Positions 4,801 to 6,502 of a stretch of DNA of 6,502 nt are shown here, piece after piece. The position numbers and the translations under genes are program-made. Numbering within the stretch: position 1 is the stretch's first letter; each line of letters opens with the position of its first letter. Origin of the DNA: an uncultured Clostridia bacterium. Lineage in GTDB: Bacteria; Bacillota; Clostridia; Christensenellales; DUVY01. The DNA lies in the NCBI GenBank assembly GCA_937895465.1, contig CALAYY010000078.1, positions 1-6,502 on the forward strand. Direction: 5' to 3'. The notes under the pieces are model-generated. The model saw only the letters and a program-made list of their open reading frames with translations. It had not been told where the DNA came from and did no database searches.

Positions 4801-6502
4801 GAAATTATAATGAGGATATTAATGACAGATTAATTGCACCGCCAAAAACAGGTTACCAATTTGTTAATTGGTATATTGACGGAATTAATGACGGAGTGAA
4901 CGGCTTTAGTACGGGGGATATTTTCAGTTACGAAAAAATGCCTGACTTATCCTCAATGAAAGAAAACAGGCACATTACGGCTATAATTTACTTAAAAGCA
5001 AAGTTTGAACCGGTAATGATAAAAGTTAAATTTGATAGTGTTTATACTGTTAATCCTTCAGAAACAAAGTGTAAATATGATTCTGCCGAAGTATTGCCTA
5101 TAGTGACAATGGCAGGCAGGGTATTCAATGGTTGGAAATATAACGAAGTAATAATATCAAATAATAATGGAGGATTCTTGTCTAATGTTATAATTGACTC
5201 TAATTATCTTATTAAGGATGGCAAATGGAAAATCTTGCCCCCTGATGAGAATCTTGATAGTTATATAGTGCTGGTAGCTGATTGGACAGGAATAGAGTAT
5301 AGAGTGACTTTGAATAAACAAAATGGCATAGGAGGGGCAGACAGCGTTAAGGCGACATACGGCTCAGCAATGCCCTCAGCAGGCAAGCCCTCCCGTATCG
5401 GCTACACTTTTAAGGGTTATTATTCAGGCATAAACGGTTCGGGAACACAATATTATAAGGCAGATATGAACAGTGCAGCTGATTGGGACATTGATAAAGA
5501 TTCGATCTTGTATGCATATTGGAAAGCGGATACGTATACAGTGGTAATAGATCAACAAGGGGGAAGCGGTGGATCAACTACTGTTGTGGCGACTTATGGA
5601 GAATTATTGCCACAAATTTACAGCTCTTGGAGGGATGGATATAATTTTTTGGGATATTTTTCAGGTAATGGAACACTGTATTATTTTTATAGCTGTAAGG
5701 AAGTTTGGAATATTGCTCAAGATACAACTCTTTATGCGCATTGGGAGCCTCGAGACATTGTTGTAGCTATTAATTATTATGATGCTACAAATTTTTCTTC
5801 TTTGGGTACTGAACGATATACAGTTAAGTTTGATACTAAAATTAATATCAGCGCAAAAGCATTTTCAAAGTACACTTTTAATCAATGGAGGCTTGCTTCT
5901 GGGAATCTAGACGATTCTCCCCAATTGGATTATTATTACGCCAGTGATTTAGAACTTACAGTGGACAGGTATGGACAAAGCCGGTATGAAGACTTAACAA
6001 CCTTATTTTTTTGGTTAACTTGTAGCTACACAAAACAATCCTGTGTAGCAGAAGGTATGCTGATAACATTAGATGACGGAACTCAAAAGCCGGTGGAACA
6101 ATTATCTGGAAATGAAATGCTTTTGGTATGGAATTTGCAAACAGGGCAATTTGACACAGCTCCGATATTATTTATAGACAGCGATGCGGCATCTTTGTAC
6201 AAAATTATTAATCTGAGTTTTTCCGACGGAACTAATGTAAAGGTTATTGATGAGCATGCGTTCTGGGACTTTAATTTGAACCAATATGTTTTCTTGAGAG
6301 ATGATGCGGGGCAATATATAGGTCATTGGTTTAATAAGCAAATAACTGATACGAACGGCAATTTGAAATGGACTAAGGTACAGCTTGTAGATGTAGTCTT
6401 AACGGAAGAATACACAACAGCATGGAGTCCTGTAACCTATGGGCATTTTTGTTACTATGTCAACGGAATGCTCTCTATGCCTGGCGCTACAACGGGATTA
6501 AT
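1878..6502 (+). CDS. Giant secreted protein with PPC-like modules, InlB-type repeats and a Hint domain (runs off right edge)
   Basis: Open for 1541 codons without a stop; the C-terminus lies beyond the window. Residues 1-34 are a signal peptide: basic start MNKRGKFK, hydrophobic core, and a signal-peptidase I site VYA|AD after residue 34. Residues 36-457 match no family I know; they include a hydrophobic stretch around SILVGLDIVASRF and an acidic one (FIEDEDEFFE). Residues about 458-548 and 551-638 look like two beta-sandwich modules of the bacterial pre-peptidase C-terminal (PPC) type, with KQGEKYYIRTGY at 521-532 and GGETYYLKIEI at 615-625 as hallmark strands. About nine InlB-type repeats span 643-1388. 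A Hint domain starts at Cys1389. No sortase motif or S-layer homology domain is seen in the available part. Secretion is near certain; adhesion, surface display or self-processing is inferred from the modules. It probably shares a transcript with the small membrane protein upstream. Confidence 0.92.
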   Translation, partial: MNKRGKFKALVILLACIFSVALSITAFFIKPVYAADVEESALWDNNYNSYTDSDIVDNERFDIKQYAVSFNTILDGPYKQTEPKDLPITGLFRSGIKVFNDYNYYIYGDDPIISIIPRELFMSPCKELIIGKDYGFFIETVQTESRRSERTSLNSSVLVFDIEHKKDNKIEKVKIKPLFQYDYAYVTAEQKTVNIQDFKTYKKYDIHLALSFDEGVTSAVVPLLQSFDMESGNYPTTGFVKVWRFALTNFFSAGYLYNEYNANQRDEGYVQEDDYGAFFIGNDFFYKGKLVTESGIDVSDAFSTSILVGLDIVASRFIPPLSWLGTLEDVLSVIDAWIPNTEIQSVNNQATYTSYWPTRTDQLARGDFIRYSHITMTEEFRENFFIEDEDEFFEVHYRTAIGNEIGSDWATRFVKQFGLSVVAVDYEAAHKDMYSDIIASGLCANSYPLDSNEEKHLNVADDTTCYILPHGVNEYAFIPEIGCYYNLTVKNPDLSVWIEILDADKQVILHSDADTLRCYFKQGEKYYIRTGYNDYNRYGSYKLSFKMDLPALEIGENIIDVNNSDVIYASYTPSKYLYYDLSLPQSVSAVYIGGNDLNFIQVEIINGRILVPLYGGETYYLKIEINQSLSDNIVIDITDQKNLHFKGAGESSFPTMTINSNNDFQMPLGTLRGYLFIGWNISPDASRGMTNAEIQAINSPDINLYSIWEKIYYNLSYAENGGSEVSDVTYTITDYVILNTSITRANYIFAGWYEFPDFRGNPVISIGSGVIGDKTFYAKWVKSQHKINLDIDSSFTDGVEAEVNANSITVSYNQKYTLPVPQIIGFDFEGWFYGTTQYTNSDGSSLAPFLGESDITLQAKWIRQEYYIQIELTENGSTAFKWLTDNGLSGEQRTKQYVTNLSPSTWARENTAEFYKIGSVFEDLVTIDGKSAAWENLSSVLINGQIIKLKPSYVQETYLIRFSEYTQTEMPDIEGNYNEDINDRLIAPPKTGYQFVNWYIDGINDGVNGFSTGDIFSYEKMPDLSSMKENRHITAIIYLKAKFEPVMIKVKFDSVYTVNPSETKCKYDSAEVLPIVTMAGRVFNGWKYNEVIISNNNGGFLSNVIIDSNYLIKDGKWKILPPDENLDSYIVLVADWTGIEYRVTLNKQNGIGGADSVKATYGSAMPSAGKPSRIGYTFKGYYSGINGSGTQYYKADMNSAADWDIDKDSILYAYWKADTYTVVIDQQGGSGGSTTVVATYGELLPQIYSSWRDGYNFLGYFSGNGTLYYFYSCKEVWNIAQDTTLYAHWEPRDIVVAINYYDATNFSSLGTERYTVKFDTKINISAKAFSKYTFNQWRLASGNLDDSPQLDYYYASDLELTVDRYGQSRYEDLTTLFFWLTCSYTKQSCVAEGMLITLDDGTQKPVEQLSGNEMLLVWNLQTGQFDTAPILFIDSDAASLYKIINLSFSDGTNVKVIDEHAFWDFNLNQYVFLRDDAGQYIGHWFNKQITDTNGNLKWTKVQLVDVVLTEEYTTAWSPVTYGHFCYYVNGMLSMPGATTGL
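3804..6041 (+). repeat. Array of about nine InlB B-type (Listeria-Bacteroides) protein repeats
   Basis: Each unit of about 70-95 residues follows the pattern of the Listeria-Bacteroides repeat (Pfam Flg_new): a strand, a Y-x-x-x-LP segment, a GY-x-F-x-GW motif and a closing TLYA-x-W. Approximate residue limits in the protein are 643-711, 712-783, 784-864, 865-955, 956-1045, 1046-1138, 1139-1217, 1218-1291 and 1292-1388. Key motifs are GYLFIGW, NYIFAGWYE with KTFYAKW, GFDFEGWF with ITLQAKW, GYQFVNWY, RVFNGW, GYTFKGYY with SILYAYW, and GYNFLGYF with TTLYAHW. The fourth, sixth and ninth are heavily degenerate or enlarged and I place them by position more than by sequence. Such repeats are small beta-grasp-like units that extend surface proteins from the cell and can take part in binding. 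The copies are diverged at DNA level, so this is an old array rather than a recent expansion. Confidence 0.85.
6042..6502 (+). other. Hint (Hedgehog/intein) domain, C-terminal part of the giant protein, incomplete
   Basis: The domain opens with CVAEGMLITLDDG (from Cys1389) followed by KPVEQL, the classic block A of Hint domains, where the Cys attacks the preceding peptide bond to form a thioester. VKVIDEHAFWDF places His1460 at block B (usual TxxHPF). The segment SPVTYGHFCYYVNGMLSMPG (about 1517-1536) corresponds to the last strands, where inteins have HNFxxNGxxVHN. Here the final His-Asn is replaced by SMPG, so Asn cyclisation and true splicing are not expected. Cleavage or transfer of the N-terminal part through the thioester remains possible, as in bacterial intein-like and polymorphic-toxin Hint domains. 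The residue before the Cys is Ser1388. Where the protein ends, and whether a cargo domain follows, cannot be seen. Confidence 0.85.

Noticed and set aside
5569..5766. A 65-codon plus-strand frame inside the repeat region
   Set aside because: It is an out-of-frame reading of the InlB-type repeat at 5529-5750, whose real frame gives GYNFLGYF and TTLYAHW.
6042..6502. The Hint block considered as a true splicing intein inserted in the protein
   Set aside because: The end region lacks the His-Asn and following nucleophile needed for splicing, and the preceding repeats are not a typical conserved intein host protein.

Overview
The window comes from an AT-rich low-G+C Gram-positive bacterium, most likely an uncultured or gut-type member of the Clostridia. 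The reasons are strong AGGAGG-type ribosome binding sites, an EF-G-like GTPase of the paralogous type common in Firmicutes, and a very large secreted protein combining InlB-type (Listeria-Bacteroides) repeats with a Hint domain. Species-level placement is not possible from the sequence alone.

Layout. (1) Positions 1-702, minus strand: the first 234 residues of an EF-G-like GTPase, running off the left edge, with a clear ribosome binding site and a well-spaced sigma-A promoter (TTGAAA-N17-TAAAAT). (2) Positions 714-1372: a 660-base AT-rich spacer between divergent transcription units. It holds the EF-G promoter, a dyad of TTGACA half-sites, the decayed C-terminal piece of an ImmA/IrrE-type metallopeptidase (about 1037-1198), and a candidate extended -10 promoter followed at once by a small imperfect palindrome. 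(3) Positions 1373-1855, plus strand: a 160-residue single-pass membrane or exported protein of unknown function. (4) Positions 1878-6502, plus strand: the first 1541 residues of a giant exported protein, open at the right edge, only 22 bases after the previous gene and so probably in the same operon.

The giant protein is the centre of interest. In order it has a signal peptide (1-34), an unrecognised region of about 420 residues, two PPC-like beta-sandwich modules (about 458-640), about nine InlB-type repeats ranging from badly degenerate to near consensus (643-1388), and a C-terminal Hint (Hedgehog/intein) domain beginning at Cys1389. The Hint block keeps the N-terminal nucleophile and a block-B-like His but lacks the terminal His-Asn needed for splicing. 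This suggests a self-cleaving or thioester-forming module at the end of a surface or secreted protein. The small membrane protein in front may be a partner, but only the gene order supports that. The EF-G-like gene is divergently transcribed and probably unrelated in function.
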